64,000 bases of DNA from Carnegiea gigantea (taxonomy: Eukaryota; Streptophyta; Magnoliopsida; Caryophyllales; Cactaceae): NCBI GenBank assembly GCA_029747015.1, contig JAKOGI010000003.1, positions 763,001 through 827,000 of the forward strand. The letters are read 5' to 3'. The notes below the pieces were generated by a model. That model saw only the letters and a program-made list of their open reading frames with translations, was not told the origin of the DNA and did not search any database. Position numbers and translations under genes: made by a program. Shown in pieces: positions 1-10,308 of the stretch. Every line of letters begins with the position of its first letter. Positions within the stretch are counted from its first letter, which is position 1.

Positions 1-80
1 ATGAACTTGTCTACATCCACTAAGGAAAGTTCTTTGGAATTCATTAAAAAACTTTGATCATCTTTTGCTTTTCTCGATAG

Positions 81-1754
81 GATGTGGCAAATGAACTTTT
101 CAAGTAGCTGCAAGCCAAGCCTGATTTGATCATTGGGAACTACAGTGATGGAAACCTTGTTGCCTCCTTGTTGGCACATAAACTGGGAGTTACACAGGTC
201 TAATCCTCCCCTAAGCCCGATTTTCTCCTTACTGATTGGAAAATATTCACTCATTCTGTTTGTATAATTGCAGTGTACAATAGCTCATGCATTAGAGAAG
301 ACAAAATACCCAAATTCTGATGTCTACTGGAAGAAATTTGAGGATAAGTACCACTTTTCTTGCCAGTTCACAGCTGATCTTATTGCCATGAACCATACTG
401 ACTTCATCATCACCAGCACATTCCAAGAGATTGCTGGAAAGTAATGCCCATTTCATATGACTGATCTCCTGAAATTTTGGTTGAAGCAAAATTTTCTTGG
501 TCAGACCCCATCTTTTTAACTTTCTATACCCATTTTGCTTTTTCAGCAAAGATAGGGTCGGACAATATGAATCTCATATGGGATTCACGCTCCCTGATCT
601 GTATCGCGTTGTGAATGGAATTGACGTCTTTGACCTGAAGTTCAACATTGTCTCACCAGGAGCTGATATGACCATTTACTTCCCATACACTGAAAAGGAG
701 AGGAGACTTACCCATCTGCATCATGGTATCGAAGAGCTGCTCTTTAGCCCTGTTGAGAACGAGGAACACATGTAAACTTCCCTTTTTCCTTGCCTTATGT
801 TATATATGCCTGCATATTATGTTAGATTCTCAAACTTGATGGCTTCTCCTAGGTGTGTGATCAAGGACCAGAGCAAACCAATAATATTCTCAATGGCAAG
901 GCTTGACCGAGTTAAGAACATCAGTGGGCTGGTGGAGTGGTATGGCAGGAACAAGAGAATCCAGGAGCTGGTAAACCTAGTTGTGGTGGCCGGGGACAGG
1001 AGAAAGGAGTCCGAAGACAATGAGGAGTGCGAAGAGTTGAAGAAAATGTATGAACTGATAGAAAAATATAAGTTTAGTGGGAATTTAAGGTGGATATCTG
1101 CCCAGATGGACAGGGTGAGAAATGGAGAGCTTTACAGGTACATAGCAGATACAAAAGGAGCATTTGTTCAGCCAGCTTTCTATGAGGCATTTGGGCTGAC
1201 CGTGGTTGAGTCAATGGCTTGTGGGTTGCCTACTTTTGCTACTTGTAATGGTGGCCCTGCTGAGATTATTGTCCATGGAAAATCTGGGTTTCACATTGAC
1301 CCTTATCAGGGAGATCAAGCAGCTGAGCTACTCATTGACTTCTTTGAGAAGTCCAAGGCTGATCCTAGTCACTGGGAGAATATCTCTTAAGGGTGGACTT
1401 GAACGAATTGAGGAGAAGTAAGATCCTCTTTCCTTAAAAACAAATGCCCCCTCTTATGTGTTTTGCAGGTATACATGGAAGATCTACTCAGAGAAGTTGC
1501 TGACACTGGCTGGGGTTTATGGGTTCTGGAAGTATACCTCAAAGCCTGATCGACGTGAGGCTAATCGCTGCCTGGAGATGCTGTTGGCCTTTGGATTTAA
1601 CAAGTGGGTGAGTGTTCTGACTGTGCACTAGTAGTCATTTCCACCCACTACCAACTCCGTCTGTCTCCTCTTTGAAGCTTTAATGAATGAATTTTAACTT
1701 CTGCTTGATGGTTTTGTGCAGGTGGAATCAGTCCCTCTTGCCATTGAGGAGTAA
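81..1754 (+). pseudogene. SUS: Sucrose synthase, C-terminal half, with two disabling lesions
   Basis: Sucrose synthase reversibly converts sucrose and UDP to UDP-glucose and fructose in the cytosol. Six exons can be traced: 81-197, 274-440, 547-771, 853-1417, 1469-1607 and 1722-1754, all with GT/AG borders and compatible phases. They encode about the last 414 residues of a family normally near 806; the rest lies left of the window. The glycosyltransferase GT-B domain is recognisable, including [29 protein letters not shown] and the EAFGLTVVE motif that contacts the nucleotide sugar. Two lesions are visible. TAG at 105-107 replaces the Glu expected in the NELxKELQ stretch. An extra T near 1387-1388 shifts the frame and makes TAA at 1388-1390, after which the conserved GGLERIEEK tail continues in another frame. 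Splice sites and the remaining codons are well preserved, so this is either a recent pseudogene or two sequence errors. The family assignment is certain; the pseudogene status is likely. Confidence 0.9.
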
Positions 1755-3645
1755 ATGGAACATGATGAACTGCATCTAGGGTTAAGAGCATTGATCTCTT
1801 TTGGTTTTAGTTTTAATTATCTACCAAGATTCTACGATATGTTCTAAATTTTTGCATTTCGCCTCTTACTACATTACATCAAGCAAATGTGTATCCTACT
1901 GCCAATTCTTGAGTATAGTACTATACAGAATAAAGAGAATGATTGCTTTTGCAGGCCTTGTGTCCTACAGCGTTGGTGATTCTTGTTTGGTTCTTTCTTG
2001 GACAGACCTCAAATCAGATGTTTTACTATCACCGTTATGACGACCAAACCATCAGTAACTGATCTCTTCCAAAATTAGAAGTGAGAACCAAACTAATCTC
2101 TTTCAAAAATGTAACATCAGTGTTTCTGTCTGTGCACCACTTCCGAACATGATCAGGTCCCACCATCATCCCTAAATTGCGGTTGTCTATTGTGTGGACA
2201 TTCAACTGTGAATTGCTTCTTTCGTCAATTATAGTGCCATTATTTAGTTATTTGAGTCATGAATCCTGTGCAAGATTTTGATATGAGACGACAATAAATA
2301 TGACTCTTTTATATCCAATTTCTCTACATACAGCTTACTACTCTACCGCATGTTAACAACCTACTAATCATCTCTTTTTCATCATCGTAAACATCTGTTA
2401 ACTGTGACTTGATGAACACTCCCTTCCCCTCCCCTCACAAATTTCTTAAAGATCTACTGAGGTATACTTCGTAGATTTTAAGAACTTAGATGGGAAGGGA
2501 CACCTCCAGATATTAGAATTTTTGTCGGGATAGTTGGGAGTCTTGCTGCTTTCTTTAGTTACGCGCTGGCCTTTAAGATGGTTTCAATATTCTAGGAGAA
2601 GTCTACATTGTCATACTCGTGCACATCTTTTCTTTATACCATTGTGTTCTAAGGATGGTCGCTGGAGTTATCCCGTGATGCATTCTGGCAATATCAGTGT
2701 GCTGTATCTTTTAATGCCTGTGATTTCAGCCTATACGCGAGAATCTGCCAAAGCATTTACAGACTAAATCACTATGGCAATTCAAAACTCTGGGCCAGTC
2801 TTTGTACTTGCAATGATATGGTCAGTGAGAAAGATCATTTTGGTTTTGCAAGGTAACTTTTATAAGTTCTTCTCGTTTTTCAAACTTACACTGAAGATTC
2901 AAGGCCTAGAACTCAGAACTATGCAGTGTAGCATGAGATGGGTGTTGTGATGCATCTAGTAAACCCAGATAGAAATGGCCTGGCTCAGGGAAGCAGCTAG
3001 CAGCTAGTAAGATAGCATCAGTTGAGGGTACTAGCTGTGTAAGCATCAAGCGCAAAAAGAGATTATTTCAGCTTTCCAAGCTCCAGGATACGTCAATAAA
3101 ATCTGATTCAAATAAATCACCTTGAGTTATCACAAACAGAAAATGCTATGCAGCAGAGTCCACCCCTTATGACAACTTGTTATGAATTGGGCACTGTAAG
3201 GCACTTGGACTTGTTCTATGGCTGTAAGTGTGATAGTTTTGGTCCACTGTTTCGATTGTAGGCTGTTGAACAGAGTCACCACCGTGTTTCTGGTACATTT
3301 GTTGGAAGATTGACAAGTACAACGGAAGTCTAGCAGATAGTGGAACTCTGCCACCAAATTCTTTATAACTGGATGGGTGAGCTAGTGGCAAAATACAGCT
3401 GGCAAATATATTTTCAAGATTGCTTCTCACAGATGAACAAATCCATTCCATCAAGATTCTATAGTGTTTAAGAAATGGCAAACTCCAGCAAAGACAACTA
3501 TAGCCCTCCAATCAACAATATTTCAGGAAAAAACTGATCTAAAACTTCCAAGAATACATGTTGTCAGGCTACTTTTGCGAGGCCCTAAAAATGAGACTTC
3601 TATGTGCAGTAAATCCCTAATATGGGCTGGCTAGTTCCCTTGGGA
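1755..3645. other. Gene-free stretch downstream of the sucrose synthase copy
   Basis: The first few hundred bases are probably the old 3' untranslated region of the sucrose synthase copy. No recognisable coding region follows. Around 2525-2600 a short open stretch reads as a hydrophobic peptide (VGIVGSLAAFFSYALAFK), but it soon meets stops and I cannot assign it. Nothing else is supported. Confidence 0.5.
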
Positions 3646-3649
3646 CTTG

Positions 3650-4085
3650 TGTCACGGTCCGCTTCCGGAACACTTCAGAACGCCCTGGAATCCTCTAGGT
3701 TTTCCTAGAGATTACTCTAGGATGTCCCACATGGTTCTAGACCATTCTACACTTGTATAGAATGTAAGATATTTGTGTAGAGAATTCTGGATACACAATA
3801 TTAGCCGTTGGATCGAATCAATCTCCACCGTCCATTGAGGAGGTGGAAGTGTATAAATACCCCAAGGGGGCTCATTTGTAGCCAAGCCATTGAAAGCATT
3901 CAAGTGCAATACAAGAACATTCTCCCAAACTCTCTACTTTCCCTTAGAGCGTGAGTGAGCTTACTTAACTTCTCAAAGTCTAAGTCAAGCTTCCTTAAGG
4001 CTTACTAGCAAACAAAGCAAGAGTCCCAAGCAAAGTTTACTAGGCCGCACGGGTTTCAGTTTGAGTGAATTATCAACCCGTGACA
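3650..4085 (+). repeat. 5' LTR of the chromovirus
   Basis: This 436-bp LTR starts TGTCACGG and ends CCGTGACA. It holds a TATA-like TATAAATA within GTGTATAAATACCCC near 3850, consistent with a U3 promoter. It matches 9861-10304 except for about 20 substitutions, mostly transitions, and an 8-bp tandem duplication present only in the 3' copy. Confidence 0.95.
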
Positions 4086-4087
4086 GT

Positions 4088-4099
4088 TGGTATCAGAGC
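4088..4099 (+). other. Primer binding site, initiator-Met tRNA type
   Basis: TGGTATCAGAGC lies two bases past the 5' LTR. It is the standard complement of the plant initiator methionine tRNA 3' end used to prime minus-strand synthesis. Confidence 0.95.
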
Positions 4100-4115
4100 T
4101 TCGATTCGGAGATCC

Positions 4116-7100
4116 ATGGCTTCAAGTGTCACTGATGTTAGCAACCCTCAACAAGGAGGGAAGAAGGGCAAGGACAAGAACAAGGACTTGTCGATCTTTA
4201 TAGATGACAAACTTGCGGAGATTAACCACTCCATATCAAACCTCACGGGTAGGGTGGATGACATGGAGAAGCGCATCGAGGAGCTTGAGTCCACGGGAGA
4301 CTTGGAGGAGTTCCGTGCGGAGATGCAAGAGGCGGTGAAGTCCTTAACAAGCAATGTCAATGAGGAGGTCCCAGCTCTTCGGGATGGAGAACTCCAAGCT
4401 TGCAAAGCCGAAGTGGTGGCTTGCAAGTCCGAGATTGACGCGTACAAGGCAAGAGTTGAGACCTTGGAAAACTCAAGGTATGCATGGCCGCGGTGGCCAA
4501 TGCAAACAATGGTGGATCGGGTCAAGTGTCCACCACCCTAAAAGTGAATGCGCTCTAAACTCCAACTTACAACGGGGCCAGGAACGCAAAGGAGATAGAC
4601 AACTTCTTTTGGAAGTTTGAGGCCTATTTTGGAGCGGTAAGCATTACCGATGAAGCACAAAAGGTAAATCATGCTTCCTTCTCTCTTAAAGACATTGCTC
4701 TTGTTTGGTGGCGTTGAAGGTGCGACGATGTCAACCGAGGGTCCACTCTCATCACCACTTGGGATGGATTCAAGAGAGAACTCAAAGAGCAATTCTATAC
4801 CAAGGATGCAGTGAAGGAAGCTAGAGCCAAGTTGAGGCGCCTCTAACACAAGAAGGGCCACGTTCGTGAATATGTGAGGGAATTCCAGGAGCTTCTCTTG
4901 GAAATCCCAAATATGGGAGAGGAAGACGCCTTATTCGCCTTCTGAGATGGCCTAAGTGGTTGGGCCAAGGCCGAGTTGGAAAGGCGTGGTATGCAGGACC
5001 TCGCCTCCGCGGTTGCCGCCGCCGAGTCACTTAACGAGTACAAGAGAGACTCATCAAAGGGATAAGGCAAGAAGAATAGTAGAAGCGGCAAAGGTGGGGG
5101 AGATCGAGACAAGTCTCCCAAGAGGGACAAGCCCCCTACAGACAAAGGGAAAGGCAAGAAGACCGACGCACTTAGGAAGTATTCATGTTTCCTGTGTAAC
5201 GGACGACACCGGGTCTTTGAATGCCCCAAGAAGGGCAAGCTTGCTGCCATTGTCCAAAAGGAAGAGGAGAAGAAGATTGCGTCCCTCAAGTTACTCAATG
5301 CAATTCATGCGAAAGTGGAGAAACAACCTCGTGGGCGCATGTACGTGGAGACCCTTATCAACGATAAGCCTCTCCAAGTATTGCTGGATACGGGAGCTGA
5401 CACGGTCTACATGGCCAAAGAGCTTGCCGATGAGGTGGGCCTCTCCTACATCAAGGAGGGGAAATACGTGAAGGGAGTCAACGCTAGGAGCCTCCCCATC
5501 CATGGAGTTGCTTAGGACACCCCCATTCAAATCGGCCAATGGAAAGGTAAGGTCGATATCACCGTTACTCCCTTAGATGACAAGAAATTCTATTTAGGCA
5601 TCGATTTCCTTAATGCGGTGAAGGCGCACTTGGTACCTTACACCTACACTTTGTGTATCATGGAGACGGGGTAACCTTGTAATGTCCCCGTGAAGAGGGG
5701 CATCGATGAAGGCAACATGCTCTCTGCCCTTCAGTTTTCTAAGGGACTCAAGAAGAAGGAACCAACCTTCCTTGCTACTCTCAAGATGGAGGAGGAACCC
5801 AAGGAAGTTTAAGCACCCAAGGCCATCCAACAGGCGCTTGGTGAGTTCAAGGACGTCATGTCCACCAAGTCACCCAAGAGACTCCCTCCAAGAAAGGAAG
5901 TCGACCATGCCATTGAGTTGGAGACGGGGGCTAAGCCGCCTGCATTTCCTCCTTACCGTATGGCGCCTCCGGAGCTTGAGGAGCTAAGGAGATAATTGAA
6001 GGAGCTGTTCAATGCCGGTTACATTTGTCCCTCCAAATCTCCTTATGGTGCGCCAGTATTATTCCAAAAGAAACATGATGGTTCTCTTCGTCTATGCATC
6101 GACTATCGGGCTCTCAACAAGGTCACTATCAAGAACAAGTATCCCATTCCTCACATCGATGACTTGTTTGATCAACTTGGAGACGCAAGGTACTTTACGA
6201 AACTCGATTTGAGGAGTGGGTACTATTAAGTCCGCATAGCCGAAGGGGATGAGCCAAAGACAGCATGTGTGACACATTATGGTTCGTATGAGTTCCTTGT
6301 CATGCCCTTTGACCTCACAAATGCACCGGCCACATTCTGCACCCTTATGAACAAGGTACTTGCTCCTTTCCTTAATCGCTTCGTAGTTGTTTACCTTAAT
6401 GACATTGTCATCTATAGCAAGTCCTTGGAGGAGCATGTAGAACACTAGCGGGAAGTGTTCCGAACTTTAAGGGGCAACCAACTCTATGTAAAGAAGGAAA
6501 AGTGCTCCTTCGCACAAGAAGAGGTGCCTTTTCTGGGTCACATCATTGGAAGAGGCAAGTTACGCATGGACTCGGCAAAGGTCAAGGCCATCCTTGAATG
6601 GGAGCCACCAACTCAAGTCATCGAGTTAAGGTATTTCCTTGGCTTGGTAAACTATTACCGACGATTCATCAAGGGCTATTCCGCGATAGCCGCCCCTTCT
6701 CACCGACTTGTTGAAGAAAGGAAGAGGATGGACATGGAGCCAAGAATGCCAACATGCCTTTGATGCCTTAAAGAAGATCATCACTGAGGAGCCCATTCTC
6801 TCTCTCCCCGACCTCAACAAGCCTTTTGAACTACACATGGATGCTTCCGACTTGCCATTGGTGGTGTCTTGATGCAAGATGGCCATCCTATTGCTTTCAA
6901 GAGCCAGAAGCTTAATGACACCAAGAGGCGGTACACGGTCCAAGAGAAGGAGATGACCGCGGTTATACATTATCTTCGCACATGGAGGCATTACTTACTT
7001 GAGAATAATTTCACAATCAAGACTGACAATGTTGCCACTAGCTACTTTCAAACTCAAAAAAAGCTTACTCCCAAACAAGCTCGGTGGCAGGACTTCCTAG

Positions 7101-8449
7101 CGGAGTTCGATTATATCATGGAGTATAAGCCGGGACGGGCTAACCTAGCAGCCGATGCTTTAAGTTGCAAAGGCGAGCTTGCCGACATTAGTCAACCTCA
7201 AAGCAACTTGCGAGACCGAATCAAGGAGGGACTCCAACATGATTCTCTTGCCCAGACTATCATCCAGCTTGTCAGGGAGGGTAAGACTCGAAGATTTTGG
7301 GTCGAAGAAGGCTTGATCCTTACCAAGGGCCAGCACATCTATGTTCCTTCATATGACAACCTCCGGCGGGAAGTCATGAAGGAGTGTCACGATAGCAAAT
7401 GGGCAGGTCATCCAAGCATACACCGCACACTTGCCCTTGTGAGAGAATCCTACTATTGGCCTCGCTTAAAGGATAATGTCGAGGCCTATGTGAAACCTTG
7501 TCTTGTGTGTTAACAAGACAAGATAGAGCAAGGAGCACCCGCGGGACTTCTAGAGCCTCTCCCCATTCCCGAAAGGCCATGGGAGAGTATTTCTATGGAC
7601 TTCATCGTGGGCTTACCCACGAGCGATGGGTGCAACTGGGTGCTTGTCGTGGTGGATCGATACTCTAAGTATGCCACCTTTATTCCCGCACTTAAGGAAT
7701 GTTCTGCCGAGCAAGCCGCCCAATTATTCTTTAAACATATTGTAAAGTATTGGGGCTTCCCTGGGTCCATTGTAAGCGACCGGGACACTCATTTTACCGG
7801 ACGTTTTTGGACGGAGTTGTTCAAGCTCATGGGTTCCAAGCTCAACTTCTCCACCAGTTTCCACCCCCAAAGTGATGGACAAATCGAGAGGGTCAATGCT
7901 CTCTTGGAGCTCTACTTGAGGCACTTTGTGAGTGCCAACCAAAGAGATTGGGCGAAGTTACTGGATGTTGCCCAATTCTCCTTTAACTTGCAGAAGAGCG
8001 AGTCCATGGGGCAGAGTCTGTTCGAGATTGTCACAGGGTAACAACTGTTAACCCCGAGTTCTCTTGCCACAGGCTACAAGGGACCAAGTCCGCCCGCCTA
8101 CAAGTTTGCCAAGGATTGGAACGACCAAATTGGGATGGCACGAGCTCATTTGGAAAAGACCTCCAAGAAAATGAAGAAGTCGGCCGACAAGAGAAGGCGC
8201 CCGAGAGAATTCCAAGTAGGAGACCTCGTGCTTGTTAAAATATACAACCATGCAAGGTTAGTCGGTCGACATCGGGGCCTCATTCGTCGATACATAAGTC
8301 CTTTTTCCATCATTAAGGTGGGAGTACAAGCCTACAAGGTAGAGTTGCCTCCCAAAATCAAGTACCACCCACTCTTCCATATAAGTCCACTCAAGCCTTA
8401 TTATGGAGACAACGAGGATCCGAGTCGGGGCATCTCTGGCCGAGCACAG
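4116..8449 (+). pseudogene. Chromovirus gag-pol polyprotein, degraded
   Basis: A single gag-pol reading frame begins at ATG 4116, just after the primer site. Gag starts with a Lys-rich stretch and a coiled-coil-like region. It shifts frame near 4473 and then runs to the zinc knuckle CFLCNGRHRVFEC (CX2CX3HX4C) near 5184. Protease follows with LLDTGAD (about 5380). Reverse transcriptase carries KLDLRSGYY and, where YxDD is expected, VYLNDIVIY near 6390, so the catalytic motif is altered to YLND. RNase H is near 6830-7170, and integrase has an HHCC region and D,D,E core (7380-7900). Stops occur at 4556, 4715, 4844, 4943, 5063, 5513, 5672, 5810, 5993, 6227, 6446, 7511 and 8039. Past gag these all lie in one frame. 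A 1-bp insertion near 6698 is compensated by a 1-bp deletion near 6852. The product is certainly non-functional. Confidence 0.93.
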
Positions 8450-9625
8450 TGATGTATATGTGGGGGGGTAAGTGAACCAAATCAAACTCAAATAAACCCA
8501 AATAAGAATTGAACCAAAGTAAAGAGAAAATGGAAGGTTGATTGAGGTGGAATGAAAATAATAGCAAAACAGAACAAAGGATAAACAAGAACTTGCACTT
8601 GAGATAATCCTTCGCGGAGCCACTCAAGGACTTGATCTTGGGCAAATTCTCTTGTCTTCACCAAGGAATCACTCCAATTGGAAAAGGAAGAGAACCTAGA
8701 AAACCACTTGAATTAGCCAAATTCAAGATATAGAACTAGGAATTTTTGGGACACAAATGAGAATCACTCTCAAAGGTCCTTGAATTACTCTTGAAAATGC
8801 CTTAGAAATCTGATCTACAATGCTCACACGCCCCCCTTTATATAGGCTCAGCAAAAGACAACAAAAGGACTCAAATAACTCCTAACAATTAAAACTAGTA
8901 AAATGAAAAGACTAAGATAAATGGATAGACACATCATAAAAGGGGTGGAGGAGGTTACAAGGAATATTCTAGGATTTCTTAGCTGATTACACCAATCTAG
9001 AAGGCTCCAAAAACGTGCACAATGTCAGCCACACAATCACATGTAACCGAAAACTCTTCATATTCCCAGAATTAATCCTTACAGCTGCCTCAACTTCAAC
9101 AGAGCATAACTTCCAGAATACTCGGCCAAATCACGCGTTCTTGGGCCTGTTAGAAATCCCTGGAAGTCTATTTTCCAGAATGGGCTCATTTGCTCAATTT
9201 GGATAAGCGGTTTGAAAGTTATGGCCCAAACAATGCACCTATCTCAGACTGGACTGGATCAGCATAACGTATCTTTGAGTGATATTTTGCCCCATCAAAT
9301 GATGTCCAAATTAAACAAACTTGGGCTTATTTGAAAGATGAAATCTTAAGCTTCAAAAGCACATGGGCCCCCAAGTTGTGGGTCCACTTGAGCTTGTCCA
9401 AAAGTGGTCACAAAAATCGGGTTCCGCAGGGATGAATTCGGCACCAAATTTCTAGCAAAGCTTAACCTCGTTTTGACCTCTCCATAGTGTCGCGAGTCTT
9501 TGAACTCACTTAAGAAGACCAAATAGGCACATTTCCAAGCATGATCTTCTTTGACCCTTTTCTTCTTTGAAGTTGAACTTGAATAAAAATAAAAATAAAA
9601 ATGATGCATATGGGAATATGCATCA
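8450..9625 (+). mobile_element. Solo-LTR-like insertion inside the chromovirus pol
   Basis: The insertion is bounded by a perfect 5-bp direct repeat CACAG at 8445-8449 and 9626-9630. Its ends are inverted, TGATGTATAT on the left and ATATGCATCA on the right. TG...CA ends with a 5-bp duplication fit a solo LTR from another LTR retrotransposon. A TATATAGG box near 8839, after a C-rich stretch, fits an LTR promoter on the plus strand. No protein coding is seen. Removing the 1,176-bp element plus one CACAG rejoins the pol frame exactly with the chromodomain frame, which confirms the borders. The right end forms a perfect hairpin (9602-9625). A non-LTR-derived TIR element is a less likely alternative. 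Confidence 0.8.
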
Positions 9626-9630
9626 CACAG

Positions 9631-9849
9631 TTGGGCATAAAATTCCAACATGACAAGGAAGTAGAAGAAGTCTTGGCCGATCAAGTGGTGCGTCATTCCA
9701 ACCAACCACCAACACACGAACTCCTTGTCAAATGGAAAGGTCTACCCGAGAGCGAGGCTAGTTGGGAGCCCATTCAACACTTGTGGCAATTCAAGGAGCA
9801 GATCCAGCAGTTTGAGGACAAGAAGGCAAGGAGGACGTCGCCGGAATAG
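9631..9849 (+). pseudogene. Chromodomain end of the chromovirus pol
   Basis: This segment is the last part of the same polyprotein, separated from the rest by the nested insertion. It encodes a chromodomain with EVEEVLADQVVRH, LLVKWKGLPESEASWEP and a following amphipathic helix ending at TAG 9847-9849. Chromodomains of this family are thought to steer integration toward particular chromatin. The local sequence contains no stop or frameshift, unlike the rest of pol. Confidence 0.93.
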
Positions 9850-9860
9850 GTGGGGGAGGA
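9848..9860 (+). other. Polypurine tract of the chromovirus
   Basis: The purine-rich AGGTGGGGGAGGA lies directly before the 3' LTR, where plus-strand priming is expected. Confidence 0.85.
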
Positions 9861-10304
9861 TGTCACGGTCCGCTTCCGGAACACCCCAGAATGCCCTGGA
9901 ATCCTCTAGATTTTCCTAGAGATTACTCTAGGATGTCCCACATGGTTCTAGACCATTCTACACTTCTACACTTGTATAGAATGTAGGATATTTGTGTAGA
10001 GAATTCTGGATACACAATATTAGCCATTGGATCGAATCAATCTCCACCATCCATTGAGGAGGTGGAAGTGTATAAATACCCTAAGGGGGCTCATTTGTAA
10101 CCAAGCCATTGAAACCATTCGAGTGCAATACAAGAGCATTCTTCCAAACTCTCTACTTTCCCTTAGAGTGTGAGTGAGCTTACTTAGCTTCTCAAAGTCT
10201 AAGTCAAGCTTCTTTAAGGCTTACTAGCAAACAAAGCACGAGTCCCAAGCAAAGTTTGCTAGGCCGCACGGGTTTAAGTTTGAGTGAGTTATCAACCCGT
10301 GACA
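9861..10304 (+). repeat. 3' LTR of the chromovirus
   Basis: This 444-bp copy of the LTR ends CCGTGACA and is followed by the CTTG target duplication. It carries an extra CACTTCTA unit near 9960-9970 that the 5' copy lacks, apparently a small tandem duplication. Confidence 0.95.
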
Positions 10305-10308
10305 CTTG

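Larger units (their letters stand above)
3646..10308 (+). mobile_element. Ty3/Gypsy chromovirus, full length but inactive
   Basis: The element has two LTRs (3650-4085 and 9861-10304) whose ends form the perfect inverted repeat TGTCACGG...CCGTGACA. It is flanked by a 4-bp direct repeat CTTG at 3646-3649 and 10305-10308. Inside, in order, are an initiator-Met tRNA primer site, gag with a zinc knuckle, protease, reverse transcriptase, RNase H, integrase, a C-terminal chromodomain and a polypurine tract. Integrase downstream of RNase H defines Ty3/Gypsy, and the chromodomain places it among chromoviruses; the CX2CX3HX4C knuckle resembles the Galadriel/Tntom1 type, though the clade is tentative. 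The coding region has 13 in-frame stops and three frameshifts. A 1.18-kb insertion sits between integrase and chromodomain. By eye the LTRs differ at about 20 positions plus one 8-bp indel, so insertion is not very recent. Confidence 0.95.

Noticed and set aside
4116..8449. Reassigned stop codons, with TAA/TAG read as Gln, in the chromovirus
   Set aside because: Normal Gln codons remain throughout, there are frameshifts too, and the host genes use standard stops. Decay by C-to-T is sufficient.
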